A stretch of DNA of 64,000 bases from Rhodospirillaceae bacterium (GCA_011523655.1 WTGH01000038.1:62001-126000), one strand, 5' to 3'; shown: positions 43,081-53,151, counted from the stretch's first letter. The notes: generated by a model not told the origin, from the letters alone. Translations and numbers: made by a program.

Positions 43081-46000
43081 ATGAGCGCTTCGGCAGACCG
43101 ATCCGGGGAGCCCGGCAGCACCCGGTCCGAGACCGGATACGGGCCGCGCAATATCCGCCGCAAGAACGATCTGATCGGCCTGTTTACGCGTCATCGCACG
43201 GCGGCGAATTTGCTGATGGTGCTGATGCTGGTCGCCGGATTCTTCGGCCTGTACCGGATGACCACGCAGTTCTTTCCCGATTTCGGGATCGATGTCGTGC
43301 TGGTCTCCGTCGCATGGCCCGGCGCCAGCGCCAGCGATGTCGACAGCAACATCGTTCAGGCCGTCGAACGGGAAGTCCGCTTTATCGACAGCGTAAAGGC
43401 GGTGAAATCCTCGGCTTTCGAAGGTCGGGCCTCGGTCGCTGTCGAATTCGAAGCGGGCTCGGACATGCAGAGCGCGCTCTCGAACATCGAAACGGCGGTC
43501 GGCCAGGTCACCACCCTGCCGCAGGATGCCGAGACGCCGACCGTCCGGCGCATCGTACGCTACGATACCTTGTCGCGCATCCTGGTGTCCGGGCCGTATT
43601 CGGAGGCCGCGCTCAAGGTCTACGCCAAGCAGATTCGCGACGGTCTGCTCCGGCGGGGCATCGACAAGATTGACATCGGCGGCGGTCGCAACGAGGAAAT
43701 TCTAGTCGAAATCAAGCCGGAAACGCTGCGCCGCCTCGAACTGACGCTGAATGAGGTTGCTCAGAAAATCCGCCAGATCACGCAGGATGTACCGTCCGGC
43801 GATGTTGCGGGCCGGGCGGAACGCCAGCTGCGCAGCGTAGGCGACGTCAAATCGGCCCGGGAACTCGGCAGGATCGAGATCAAGTCGCTGGCGAGCGGCG
43901 AGAAAATCCTGCTGCGCGACATCGCGAATGTGCGGGAGGCCTTCGACGACGACGGGCGGACCTATTGGCGGGGCCGCAACCGCGCCATCGAACTGCACGC
44001 CAAGCGCACGCCAGCGGACGACGCCCTGATCCTGGCGGACGAGGTCGACCGGTATCTCGCGGAAATCGGCCCGACCCTGCCGCCCAACCTGAAACTGGAG
44101 CGTTTCGACGTCCAGGCGGAGCTGGTCCGCAGCCGCATCAACCTGCTGCTTGAGAACGGCGCGTCCGGCCTGATAATCGTACTGGTCGTCCTGTTCCTGT
44201 TCCTGAACGGCTGGGTGGCTTTCTGGGTGGCTGCCGGCATCCCGATCTCGCTGGCGGCGACGATGCTGGTGATGTGGCTGTCCGGCCAGTCGATAAACAT
44301 GGTCAGCCTGTTCAGCATCATCATGGCCATCGGCATCATCGTCGACGACGCCATCGTGGTCGGCGAGCATTCCGAGGCGCTGCACCGGCAGGGCTACGAC
44401 AACAAGCTGGCGGCCGAAGCGGGCGCCCGGCGCATGGCGACGCCGGTGTTCTGCGCGGCGCTGACGACGATCGCGGCGTTCCTGCCGCTGCTGCTGATTA
44501 CCGACGTCATCGGCTCGATCATCCGGACGATCCCGCTGGTGGTGATCGCCGTGATCATCGCCAGCCTGGTCGAATGCTTCCTCGTGCTGCCCGGTCATAT
44601 GCGCCACGCGCTGGAGCTCACCGCCCGGCGGCGCGGGCCGGCGCGCTGGTTCGGGCCTCTGTTCGGCATCCCGCTCGTCTGGCTCTGGCCTGTGATTCCC
44701 CTGGTTCTGGCTCTTCGCCTGCTTGTCCGCATCCTGATGGCGTTCAAGCGTGGCTTCGACCGCGCGTTCGAATTTTTCCGCGAGCGGATCTTTCTCCCGA
44801 TCGTCCGCACGACGATACGCTGGCGCTATACGACCGTCGCGCTGGCGCTCGCCGCCCTGATCGGCGCCGCGTCCATCGTTGCGGGCGGACGCATGAATTT
44901 TGTCTTCTTCGCCAATCCCGAGGTCGACAACGTCTTCGCCACCGTCGAGTTCTCCGCCGGGACGCCGCGGGCGCACACAAAGGCAATGGTCGAGGAGATG
45001 GAACGGGCCATGCGCGCCGCGGAACGGCACCTGACCGGCGGCAAGAACGGCCTGGTCCGCTTCAGCTACAGCGTGATCGGCTACCCCCTGGGCACCCGGC
45101 CGAACGAATCGCCGGTCCGGGGCGGCCATGTCGGCGGCATGTTCGTGCAGCTCGTCCCGGCCGACCGGCGCACGATCCTGTCAGAACAATTCATCGCGGC
45201 CTGGAAACAGCGGATTCGCAGCATGCCCGGGCAGCAGCAGCTGAAGATCAAGTCGGCAACCGGCGGGCCGCCGGGCCGGGATGTCGATGTCCGCCTGACC
45301 GGCGCCTCGACCGTCGAACTCAAGAAGGCGGCCGAGGAACTGAAGCTCGTCCTCAAGACGATTCCCGGCGTCCGGGCGACGGAAGACAATCTGCCTTACG
45401 GCAAGATCGAGACGCTCCTCGAACTGACCCCGCGCGGCCGGGCGCTCGGCTTCACGACGGAAAGCGTCGGCCGCCAGGTCCGCAACACCTTCGAGGGCGC
45501 GATCGCCAAGCGGTTTGCCCGCGGCGACGAGGAGGTCGTCGTCCGGGTGCGCTTTCCGAAAGACCGGCTGAGTTCGGAAGCGCTGCACAGCCTGCATTTG
45601 CGCGCGCCCAACGGCCGTTTCGTGCCGCTGGGCGCCGTCGTCAGCATTCGGGAAAAACAGGGATTCGCCCGGGTCAAGAGCGAGGACGGGCTGCGCGAGG
45701 TCGCGGTGACGGCGGATCTGAATACCCGCGTGATGACGACCCAGCAGGCGGTCGCCGAAATGAAAAAGTCCGGACTGGACGACATCGCCCGGAAATACGG
45801 CGTCGAATACCGCTTCGAAGGGCGCGACAAGGAACAGAGGCGCACCTTCAAGGACATGCAGATCGGCGCCGGCATCGGCCTCACCCTGATCTTCATCATC
45901 CTCGCCTGGGTGTTCGCCGGCTATCTGCGGCCGCTGGTCGTCATGTCGGTGATCCCGATGGGATTCATCGGGGCGGTGCTCGGCCACTATCTGATGGGCT

Positions 46001-46392
46001 TCGACCTGAGCATCCTCAGCCTGATTGCGCTGATCGGCCTGTCGGGCATCGTGGTCAACAACTCGATCATCCTGGTGTCGGTGGTGAAGGAACGCATCGA
46101 TTCCGGGGAGCCGGTCTACGATGCGATTGCCAACGGTGCGCGCGACCGCCTGCGCGCCATCATCCTGACCTCGGCGACGACCATCGGCGGATTGACTCCG
46201 CTCCTGTTCGAGACCGACCTCCAGGCGCGGTTCCTGATCCCGATGGCGATTACGCTGGTCTTCGGCCTGATGGTCGCAACCCTGCTGGTCCTGTTCGTCG
46301 TGCCGTCGCTGATCGCCATCCAGGCCGATTTCGGGCGCGTCTTCCAGGGCCGCGACCCGCGCGCCGCCGGGGTGCCGGTTCCGGCCGAGTGA
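43081..46392 (+). CDS. RND efflux transporter permease (AcrB/HAE1 family)
   Basis: This 1103-aa inner-membrane pump has the full 12-segment RND layout: first segment after FTRHRTAANLLMVLMLVAGF, a large periplasmic loop, then the proton-relay segment MAIGIIVDDAIVVGEHSEAL with the paired aspartates, a second large loop and the last membrane group starting IGLTLIFIILAWVFAGYL. It is longer than AcrB because of extra hydrophilic stretches around residues 515-570. It exports lipophilic compounds using the proton gradient together with the adaptor upstream. Confidence 0.94.
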   Translation: MSASADRSGEPGSTRSETGYGPRNIRRKNDLIGLFTRHRTAANLLMVLMLVAGFFGLYRMTTQFFPDFGIDVVLVSVAWPGASASDVDSNIVQAVEREVRFIDSVKAVKSSAFEGRASVAVEFEAGSDMQSALSNIETAVGQVTTLPQDAETPTVRRIVRYDTLSRILVSGPYSEAALKVYAKQIRDGLLRRGIDKIDIGGGRNEEILVEIKPETLRRLELTLNEVAQKIRQITQDVPSGDVAGRAERQLRSVGDVKSARELGRIEIKSLASGEKILLRDIANVREAFDDDGRTYWRGRNRAIELHAKRTPADDALILADEVDRYLAEIGPTLPPNLKLERFDVQAELVRSRINLLLENGASGLIIVLVVLFLFLNGWVAFWVAAGIPISLAATMLVMWLSGQSINMVSLFSIIMAIGIIVDDAIVVGEHSEALHRQGYDNKLAAEAGARRMATPVFCAALTTIAAFLPLLLITDVIGSIIRTIPLVVIAVIIASLVECFLVLPGHMRHALELTARRRGPARWFGPLFGIPLVWLWPVIPLVLALRLLVRILMAFKRGFDRAFEFFRERIFLPIVRTTIRWRYTTVALALAALIGAASIVAGGRMNFVFFANPEVDNVFATVEFSAGTPRAHTKAMVEEMERAMRAAERHLTGGKNGLVRFSYSVIGYPLGTRPNESPVRGGHVGGMFVQLVPADRRTILSEQFIAAWKQRIRSMPGQQQLKIKSATGGPPGRDVDVRLTGASTVELKKAAEELKLVLKTIPGVRATEDNLPYGKIETLLELTPRGRALGFTTESVGRQVRNTFEGAIAKRFARGDEEVVVRVRFPKDRLSSEALHSLHLRAPNGRFVPLGAVVSIREKQGFARVKSEDGLREVAVTADLNTRVMTTQQAVAEMKKSGLDDIARKYGVEYRFEGRDKEQRRTFKDMQIGAGIGLTLIFIILAWVFAGYLRPLVVMSVIPMGFIGAVLGHYLMGFDLSILSLIALIGLSGIVVNNSIILVSVVKERIDSGEPVYDAIANGARDRLRAIILTSATTIGGLTPLLFETDLQARFLIPMAITLVFGLMVATLLVLFVVPSLIAIQADFGRVFQGRDPRAAGVPVPAE

Positions 46393-46629
46393 CCGCGCCC
46401 GCCGGCTTTGCCGGTGGAAACCAGGACCGCGCTAAAGTCCCGCCGGCGAAGGCGACCGGAATTCGTGCGGACGCATCTTTCGCCGGAGTCAGGCTCGTCG
46501 GAGACGTCCCGTCGACGCGCCGCGGCCGGGAGAATCGGCGAAGCGATCGTATTTGCCGGAGCGTTGCAAAGCCTTGGGAGTCGGCAGGTTGCAAGGCTTT
46601 CTAAATCGTGGAATCATCCTGTCGGGTGG

Positions 46630-47328
46630 ATGGAAATCGATGGTCCTGACATGGCATTTCGAATTGGCTTGCTGCTTTTTCCCGACATTATGCAACTCGA
46701 TATGACCGGGCCGCATGAGGTTTTTTGCAATTTTCCCGACACCCAGGTGCTGCTGGTCTCGAAATCCCTCGACCCGGTGCGGTCCGGCGGCGGAATGCGG
46801 ATTCTGCCGGATGTGACCTATGACGACTGTCCCCAGCTGGACCTCGTCTGCGTGCCGGGCGGAGCCGGCATGAACGCCCTGCTGACGGATACGGACACTC
46901 TGGATTTTCTTCGCCGGCAGGCCCAGGGCGCGCGCTACGTCACGTCGGTCTGCACGGGCTCTCTGGTCCTCGGAGCGGCGGGGCTTCTGAAGGGGCGGCG
47001 GGCGGCGTGCCATTGGATGTCGCGGGAAATGTTGTCGGCGTTTGGCTCGATTCCGGACCCGTCCCGGGTCGTCATCGACGGGAACATCATCTCGGGCGGC
47101 GGGGTGACGGCCGGGATCGATTTCGCCCTGACCGTTGCCGGCGAACTGTTCGGCCCGGATGTCGCGAAAAAGATACAACTCGCAATAGAATACAATCCGC
47201 AGCCGCCGTTCGATGCCGGATCGCCGGAAGCGGCGGGCGCAGACATCGAAGCGGCGGCCCGTTCGGCGGCGAGCGAACGTCAGGCCCAGCGCGAGGCGGC
47301 GGTTCGCGCCGCAGTCCAGGCAGCATAG
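46630..47328 (+). CDS. DJ-1/PfpI family protein (isonitrile hydratase-like)
   Basis: This 232-aa protein has the class I glutamine amidotransferase-like fold. The nucleophile Cys108 is in YVTSVCTGSLVLGAAGLLKG, and the N-terminus FRIGLLLFPDIMQLDMTGPHEVF is typical of the isonitrile hydratase group. It has no AraC DNA-binding domain, so it is not a GlxA regulator. The C-terminal 40 residues are Ala/Glu/Arg-rich. ATG 46651 is an alternative start. It stands alone between the RND genes and the second Liv operon. Confidence 0.85.
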   Translation: MEIDGPDMAFRIGLLLFPDIMQLDMTGPHEVFCNFPDTQVLLVSKSLDPVRSGGGMRILPDVTYDDCPQLDLVCVPGGAGMNALLTDTDTLDFLRRQAQGARYVTSVCTGSLVLGAAGLLKGRRAACHWMSREMLSAFGSIPDPSRVVIDGNIISGGGVTAGIDFALTVAGELFGPDVAKKIQLAIEYNPQPPFDAGSPEAAGADIEAAARSAASERQAQREAAVRAAVQAA

Positions 47329-47517
47329 GGCCGGTTCAAACCAGCTTTTCCAAATCGGAGAACCGTTTGCGCGGTGATCGGGAAATTCCTCGATTGCGCG
47401 CATTTTTTCAAACCGGGGGACACTTTACCAATTGTATCTCACCCTGAACTCTCTCGCGGGCGCAATCGGAAGCGGGTTCCGGCATAGCGGAAAGCGCTTC
47501 GGGTAAGCAGCCGGCCA

Positions 47518-48375
47518 ATGGATCTTGTCATCGCCTTGGCCCTGAACGGCCTGGTCTGGGGATTGATCATTGCGCTGATCGCGCTTGGCCTGTCGATCAT
47601 CTTCGGTCTGCTCGACATCATCAATCTGGCGCACGGCGATTTTTTCATGGTGGGGACGGTCCTCACCTGGTTCGTGCTCGAAGCGACTGGGAACTACTGG
47701 CTCGCGTTCCTGATCGTGCCGCTGTTGGGCTTCCTGCTGGGGGCCCTGGTCGAGCGCTCGGTCATTCAGCCGATCCGCGGCATGGCGGCGCTCTCCATCG
47801 TGGCGACCTTCGGTCTTTCGATCATCATTCAGGAGGTCGTGCGGGCCGGTTATGGCGCCGCCCCGAAACGCATTCTGCCGCCGATCGAAGGAACGATACC
47901 GCTCTTCGGCATAGAGTATGATTACTACCGGATCTTTGCGGCGGCGGTTTCCGTCGTCGCTATCTTCGTGTTCTTCGCCTTCCTGCATCGCACGAAGCTG
48001 GGCACGTGGATGCGCGCCGTCCGCTTCGACCGCGACACCGCGCTCGCCATGGGGGTGCCGGCGCGCACTGTCTACATGGTGACGTTCGCTCTCGGATTTT
48101 CGATGGCCGCGCTCGGCGGGGCGGTTGCCGCGCCGATCACAACGGTGGACTTCCAGACCGGCGTCGATGTGCTGCCCTTCTGCTTCATGGCGGTCATAAT
48201 CGGGGGCCTGGGCAACCTGCCGGGAACGGTGGCCGCCGCGGTTCTTCTTGCCGTTACCGAAGGCGTGGTGACCAGCTTCACCGATCCGACAGTCGCGCGC
48301 ATCGTATCGCTCTGCCTCATGAGCGCCGTTCTGATTGCACGGCCGCACGGCCTCTTTACCGGCGCAACGCGATGA
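47518..48375 (+). CDS. livH: Branched-chain-type ABC transporter permease LivH (second operon)
   Basis: This 285-aa permease begins MDLVIALALNGLVWGLIIAL and has the NLAHGDFFMVG motif of LivH and the coupling loop CFMAVIIGGLGNLPGTV. It is the first gene of a complete five-gene transporter operon (livH-livM-livG-livF-binding protein). The ATG of livM overlaps its stop. Confidence 0.93.
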   Translation: MDLVIALALNGLVWGLIIALIALGLSIIFGLLDIINLAHGDFFMVGTVLTWFVLEATGNYWLAFLIVPLLGFLLGALVERSVIQPIRGMAALSIVATFGLSIIIQEVVRAGYGAAPKRILPPIEGTIPLFGIEYDYYRIFAAAVSVVAIFVFFAFLHRTKLGTWMRAVRFDRDTALAMGVPARTVYMVTFALGFSMAALGGAVAAPITTVDFQTGVDVLPFCFMAVIIGGLGNLPGTVAAAVLLAVTEGVVTSFTDPTVARIVSLCLMSAVLIARPHGLFTGATR

Positions 48376-49418
48376 AGGCGCGCATCGACCGTACCGTCCT
48401 GCTTGCCGTTGTGGCGCTGCTGATCGTGGCGCCGTGGATCCTGCAGGCGCTCGAACACGAATTCTGGCTCGATATCCTGGCCGAAGTCCTGATCTGGTCC
48501 CTGTTCGCGGCAAGCGTCAATATTCTGTTCGGCTATGCCGGGCTGCTGTCTTTCGGGCAGGCGTTGTTTTTCGGGATGGGCATGTTCGGCGTTGCAATCG
48601 GCATCGCCAAGCTCGGACTCGGATTCTGGCCGGCCCTGGGGCTCGGCATGGCGGTTGCCGTCGGAACGGCGGCGATCACCGGCGCGCTCGCGGTCCGGCT
48701 CACCTGGCATTATTTCGCGATCATCACCGTCGTCTTCTCGCTGATTTTCTACTTTATCGCCTTGAGCGCGAAACCGCTGACCGGCGGCGACGACGGAACG
48801 AGTTTTGTCATGCCGGCCATGCTGGAGGCCGGCGATTTCGAACTCAGCCTCACAGACCAGACGGTGCAGTATTTCTTTATTCTCGCAGTCGTAGCAGCGG
48901 CCTATTTCGTGAAGTTCCTGATCGTCCGGAGCCCGTTCGGCATGGCGCTCATGGCGGTACGGGAGAACGACGTTCGCGCCTCCCTGATCGGCCTGAACGT
49001 TTACTTCCTGCGCTGGTCCGCCTTCGTGATCGCCGGTGCGTTCGCCGGGCTGGCGGGGTGCCTGTTCGCCATGTTCGGGCGTTATGCTTCGGCGACATAC
49101 ATGTTCTATCATGTGTCCGGGGAGGGCGTGGTCTGGACGATCATCGGCGGTGCGGGGACGCTGTTCGGCCCGGTGGTCGGCACCGCGCTCCTGATCGTCG
49201 TCCGCGAAGAACTTTCCAATATGTGGGAGCACTATCCCATTCTGGTCGGGATCGTCGTCATCCTGACGGTTATCTTCGCGCCCAAGGGGCTGATGGGTTT
49301 CTGGAATGCGCTGCTCGACCGCCTGACGCAGCCGCGCGCGGATCGGCCGGCCGTAGGGCGCGGGCCGGACGAAGAGGACGCCGGCGCCGGGCAGGTCCGC
49401 GGTGAGGGTCGCCCATGA
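48372..49418 (+). CDS. livM: Branched-chain-type ABC transporter permease LivM (second operon)
   Basis: This 348-aa permease contains ASVNILFGYAGLLSFGQALFFGMGMFG (conserved LivM region) and VWTIIGGAGTLFGPVVGTAL (coupling region). The last 35 residues are hydrophilic and rich in Arg, Gly and acidic residues. Start and stop overlap its neighbours by 4 bp on both sides. Confidence 0.93.
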   Translation: MKARIDRTVLLAVVALLIVAPWILQALEHEFWLDILAEVLIWSLFAASVNILFGYAGLLSFGQALFFGMGMFGVAIGIAKLGLGFWPALGLGMAVAVGTAAITGALAVRLTWHYFAIITVVFSLIFYFIALSAKPLTGGDDGTSFVMPAMLEAGDFELSLTDQTVQYFFILAVVAAAYFVKFLIVRSPFGMALMAVRENDVRASLIGLNVYFLRWSAFVIAGAFAGLAGCLFAMFGRYASATYMFYHVSGEGVVWTIIGGAGTLFGPVVGTALLIVVREELSNMWEHYPILVGIVVILTVIFAPKGLMGFWNALLDRLTQPRADRPAVGRGPDEEDAGAGQVRGEGRP

Positions 49419-50185
49419 CCGCGCCCATGCTGGAGATCGACAACCTGACCAAGCGCTTCGGCGGCCTGGTGGCGCTGGATCATGTGACGCTCGACTTCGA
49501 ACCCGACGTGCTGCACGCGATCATCGGCCCGAACGGGGCCGGCAAGACGACCTTGTTCAACACGATCTCCGGCATGCTCAAATCGGATTCCGGCACGGTG
49601 CGGTTTCGCGGCACGGATATCTCGGGGATGGCGCCGCACCGGATCAGCCGTCTCGGCATGAGCCGGTCGCTGCAGATCAAGAGCGTGTTCGATTCGATGA
49701 CCGTGGCGGAAAATCTGTGGATCGCGGCGCAGGCGAGGCAGGGCGTCATGCATCCCTTCGCCAGCCGCTCCCGCTTCGGCCGGACCGCCGAGCGCGTCGA
49801 CGAAATCCTGGAACAGACCGGCCTTTCCGGGCTGCGCAGCGTCCCGGCGGGCACGCTGTCCTACGGCGACGTCGCCTTGCTGGAAATCGGCATAGCCCTG
49901 GCCACCGGGCCGTCCCTTCTCCTGCTCGACGAGCCGATCTGCGGGATGGGGCCGGCGGAAACCGCGGCGACGGTCGAGAAAATCCGCCATCTGGCCGAGT
50001 CGGTCGATATTATCGTCATCGAGCACGACATGCCGGTCGTGTTCGATCTCGCCGACAGGATCACGGTAATGGCGCAGGGCGGCATCCTGGCCCGGGGCGC
50101 TCCGGACGAGATCGCGAACAACGCTGCTGTGCGGGAAGCCTATCTCGGCGAGGAAGAGGACGACGAGGACGATCCCGATGCTTGA
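49415..50185 (+). CDS. livG: Branched-chain-type ABC transporter ATP-binding protein LivG (second operon)
   Basis: This 256-aa ATPase has Walker A IIGPNGAGKTT, the Q-loop region MSRSLQIKSVFDSMTVAENL, signature LSYGDVALLEIGIALATGPS and Walker B LLLLDEPICGMGPAE. The C-terminus is unusually acidic (EEEDDEDDPDA) and overlaps the livF start by 8 bp. Confidence 0.93.
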   Translation: MTAPMLEIDNLTKRFGGLVALDHVTLDFEPDVLHAIIGPNGAGKTTLFNTISGMLKSDSGTVRFRGTDISGMAPHRISRLGMSRSLQIKSVFDSMTVAENLWIAAQARQGVMHPFASRSRFGRTAERVDEILEQTGLSGLRSVPAGTLSYGDVALLEIGIALATGPSLLLLDEPICGMGPAETAATVEKIRHLAESVDIIVIEHDMPVVFDLADRITVMAQGGILARGAPDEIANNAAVREAYLGEEEDDEDDPDA

Positions 50186-50876
50186 GGTGCGCGACCTTCA
50201 CGCCAGTTACGGCAAGGTGGAAGTGCTCCAGGGCGTTTCGCTGGATGTCGCCGACGGCGAAATCGTCGGTCTGCTGGGCCGCAACGGCGTCGGCAAGACG
50301 ACGACGCTGAAGGCGATCATGGGTCTTGTCCGGGCCTCGGCGGGGCGGGCGACGTTCGACGGCGTCGACCTTACGGGCCTCGCCGCACACAGGGTGCCGG
50401 CTCACGGCATCGGCTATGTTCCCCAGGGGCGGGGGATTTTTCCGAATCTCACCGTCGAGGAGAATCTCTTTCTCGGCCTCAGGAGCGAACCGTCGGCGCA
50501 GCAACGCGCCCTGATCTTCGATCGCTTCCCGCAATTGCAGGAACGGCTGACTCAAAAAGGCGGCACGCTGTCCGGCGGCGAGCAGCAACAGCTGGCGATC
50601 GCGCGCTGCCTCGTCATGCAACCCAAACTGCTGATTCTCGATGAGCCGACCGAAGGAATCATGCCGATCCTGATCAAGGAAATCCGATCCGAAATCCGCA
50701 AGATCAACAAGACCGGCGTATCCATTCTTCTGGTCGAGCAAAATCTGGTAACAGCCTTCAAGATTTGCAGCGTCATCTACCTGATGGAAAAAGGGGCCAT
50801 CGTCCATCGGTCGAGCGCTGCAGACCTCAAGACCCAGCCCGATGTCATTCATCGGTATCTCGGTATGGCCGCTTAG
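50178..50876 (+). CDS. livF: Branched-chain-type ABC transporter ATP-binding protein LivF (second operon)
   Basis: This 232-aa ATPase starts MLEVRDLHASYGKVEVLQGV with Walker A LLGRNGVGKTT, then YVPQGRGIFPNLTVEENLFL, signature LSGGEQQQLAIARCL and Walker B LLILDEPTEGIMP. This version (GRGIFPNLTVEENL, EPTEGI) is the type seen with urea, amide and short aromatic acid transporters as well as amino acids. Confidence 0.93.
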   Translation: MLEVRDLHASYGKVEVLQGVSLDVADGEIVGLLGRNGVGKTTTLKAIMGLVRASAGRATFDGVDLTGLAAHRVPAHGIGYVPQGRGIFPNLTVEENLFLGLRSEPSAQQRALIFDRFPQLQERLTQKGGTLSGGEQQQLAIARCLVMQPKLLILDEPTEGIMPILIKEIRSEIRKINKTGVSILLVEQNLVTAFKICSVIYLMEKGAIVHRSSAADLKTQPDVIHRYLGMAA

Positions 50877-50896
50877 AAACTTTAGGGAGTAAGGAA

Positions 50897-52216
50897 ATGA
50901 CCCGCAAATTCGAGAAAAGCAATTCGACTGCAAAGAAGGTTCGGACGGAACTGCCGCGCCGGTCTTTCTTGCAAACCGCTCTGGCCGGCGGCGCGGTGGC
51001 GTCGACCGCCTATCTGTCGCTCACCCGCGATCTCGTCGCCAAGGAGAGCGGACCCATAGTGATCGGGCATCAATGCGAACTGACGGGCGGATTTTCGTCC
51101 TGGGGCTACTGGCACGACAAATGCGCCAAGGCTGCCGCGACGCTGATCAACGAGGGCGGCGGCATCGCCGGCCGGAAGCTCGAGGTGCCGGTGGTCGATA
51201 CGGAATCGAATCCGGCTGCGGGCGCGCGCAAGCTGCGTTCGCTGATTCAGCGCTCAAGAGCGCGTTTCGTCGTCGGCTCCGTCCATTCCGGCATCATGCT
51301 TGCGTCGATCCCGATCGCGACCGAACTGAAGACGCCCTATTTCTCCGCCGGCGAGGCGACCGAGGCAACCGGCTCCAGGGGCTCGCGCTACAGTTTCCGC
51401 ACCGGCACCGACACCTACGCCCTGGCGGCGGCGGGCGCTCCCTGGGCCTTCAAGAATCTCGGCAAGAACTGGACGATGATCTTCCCCGACTATGCCTGGG
51501 GCCACAGTCATCACCAGGAACATCGCAAGCTGATCGAATCGATGGGCGGCAAGGTCAACGATCCGATCGCGGTGCCGCTGGGTACGAAGGATCTGGTGCC
51601 GTATCTCGCGAAGATTCCGGAAGAAACCGAGGTCCTGTTCTCGGTCTTTTTCGGCGCGTTGTCGGTCGCCTTCTATACCCAGTCGAAGGCGATGCGGCTC
51701 GACGAGAAGATGAAGATGTACTCCGTCAGCGGCACGATCGAGGCGATCCATCCGAAGGCGATCAACGGCGCCGCGGAAAACGTCTATTTCCTCGAAAACT
51801 TCCCGCGTCCGCTGGAATACAAGAACGACGAGCACCACAAGAAATTCATCGAAATGATGAATATCGATCCGGTCCACGCCCAGGAAAACGGCTCCGACCG
51901 GGTCATGGCGAAGAGCCATGCCTGGCAGTCCTACGAGAACTTTTTCGTGCTGAAAAAGGCCATCGAAGCGTCGGGCTGGCAGCGCAAGAAGGACACGCCG
52001 GGCGCCATCCAGGCGCTTGAAGGCCTGGAGATGGACAATTCCCTGGCGCATCCGCAAGGGGCCAAGCTGCTGCGCGGCGAGGATCACAGCGGCATGATCG
52101 ACTGCTATATGAGCCAGGTTCTGAACGACAAATTCGTCGTCAAGCGGCGGATCCCGCGCGCGGAAATGGAATCCTTGCTGCCGCCGCGCTTCGACTTCCG
52201 CAAACAGAAGCTGTAG
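50897..52216 (+). CDS. ABC transporter substrate-binding protein with Tat signal (second operon)
   Basis: This 439-aa protein carries a twin-arginine signal peptide (LPRRSFLQTALAGGAVAS), so it is probably folded before export. The mature part is a type I periplasmic-binding fold: PIVIGHQCELTGGFSSWG, then AATLINEGGGIAGRKLEVPV and RARFVVGSVHSGIMLASIPI. GGGAGTAAGGA precedes ATG 50897. It is the last gene of the Liv operon, 20 bp after livF. The ligand is unknown; the long form and LTGGFSSWG start are closer to amide/urea and aromatic-acid binders than to LivJ. Confidence 0.88.
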   Translation: MTRKFEKSNSTAKKVRTELPRRSFLQTALAGGAVASTAYLSLTRDLVAKESGPIVIGHQCELTGGFSSWGYWHDKCAKAAATLINEGGGIAGRKLEVPVVDTESNPAAGARKLRSLIQRSRARFVVGSVHSGIMLASIPIATELKTPYFSAGEATEATGSRGSRYSFRTGTDTYALAAAGAPWAFKNLGKNWTMIFPDYAWGHSHHQEHRKLIESMGGKVNDPIAVPLGTKDLVPYLAKIPEETEVLFSVFFGALSVAFYTQSKAMRLDEKMKMYSVSGTIEAIHPKAINGAAENVYFLENFPRPLEYKNDEHHKKFIEMMNIDPVHAQENGSDRVMAKSHAWQSYENFFVLKKAIEASGWQRKKDTPGAIQALEGLEMDNSLAHPQGAKLLRGEDHSGMIDCYMSQVLNDKFVVKRRIPRAEMESLLPPRFDFRKQKL

Positions 52217-52296
52217 GCAACAGACCGGCCTTGGGCGCTGCTCCTTCCGGGGGGCGGCGTCCACCGGTCGCCCCTCGGCGATCCGGGCCGCCGGGG

Positions 52297-52317
52297 CCGC
52301 CGCATCCGATGCGGCGG
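52297..52317 (+). terminator. GC-rich hairpin after the second Liv operon
   Basis: CCGCCGCATC and GATGCGGCGG are exact inverted repeats separated by one base, giving at least eight base pairs with a 5-nt loop. It lies 80 bp after the operon's last stop and has no U tract, so termination is only a possibility. Confidence 0.35.
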
Positions 52318-52440
52318 GGCGGGAAGTCTGCGCCGCCCTGCATCGGGTGTTTCCCGGCGCGCCGACTTTTCCGGTGACTGACCTGGCTGTTCCGCTACAA
52401 CCGGTCCGCGGCGAAACGATTTCCGGGGAGAAGGGCTGCG

Positions 52441-53145
52441 ATGGCCGACGATAAGGTTGCCGTGCTGACGGCGGCGGGCAGCGGCATGGGCGCCGCGGCG
52501 GCCCGCAGACTGGCGGAACTGGGCTACCGGATCGCCATCCTGTCCTCTTCCGGCAAGGGCGAGGCGCTGGCCGAAGAACTGGGCGGCGTCGGCGTGACCG
52601 GGTCCAACCGGTCGAACAACGACCTTCAGGCGCTGGTCGACAAGACGATGGCGGCCTGGGGCCGGATCGACGTGCTGGTCAACAGCGCCGGCCACGGCCC
52701 GCGCGCGCCGATCCTGGAGATTACCGACGAGGACTGGCACACCGGCATGGAGGTCTATTTCCTCTGCGTCGCGCGCGCGGCCCGGCTGGTGACGCCGGTT
52801 ATGCAGCGCCAGGGCGGCGGCGCCATCGTCAACATCTCGACCTACGCCGCCTACGAGCCGTCGCCGACATACCCGACGTCGAGCGTGTTCCGCGCCGGGC
52901 TGGGCGCCTACGCCAAGCTGTTCGCCGACAAATACGCCGCCGACAACATCCGCATGAACAACGTGCTGCCGGGCTATATCGACAGCTTCCCGCCGCAGGA
53001 GGAATTCAGCGCGAAAATTCCGATGCAGCGTTACGGCACGGTCGGCGAGATTGCCGACACCATCGCTTTTCTGGCCTCGCCGGGCGGCGCCTACATTACC
53101 GGCCAGAATATCCGGGTCGACGGAGGCCTCACGCGCTCGGTGTAG
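52441..53145 (+). CDS. SDR family oxidoreductase without the usual catalytic lysine
   Basis: This 234-aa protein has the NAD(P)-binding TAAGSGMGAAAARRLAELGY, the NSAGHGPRAPI equivalent of NNAG, the catalytic Ser in IVNISTYAAYEPS, and the Tyr in PTYPTSSVFRAGLGAYAK. The expected Tyr-x3-Lys reads Y-P-T-S-S, so lysine is replaced by Ser. The rest, including DNIRMNNVLPGYIDSFP, is intact, which fits a natural subfamily with YPxSSxxRAGL. It follows the second Liv operon by 224 bp and may not belong to it. Confidence 0.85.
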   Translation: MADDKVAVLTAAGSGMGAAAARRLAELGYRIAILSSSGKGEALAEELGGVGVTGSNRSNNDLQALVDKTMAAWGRIDVLVNSAGHGPRAPILEITDEDWHTGMEVYFLCVARAARLVTPVMQRQGGGAIVNISTYAAYEPSPTYPTSSVFRAGLGAYAKLFADKYAADNIRMNNVLPGYIDSFPPQEEFSAKIPMQRYGTVGEIADTIAFLASPGGAYITGQNIRVDGGLTRSV

Positions 53146-53151
53146 CGGGGG

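Noticed and set aside
46630-47328. GlxA-type AraC family regulator
   Set aside because: Only the DJ-1/PfpI domain is present; the C-terminal helix-turn-helix domain is missing and the protein ends normally.
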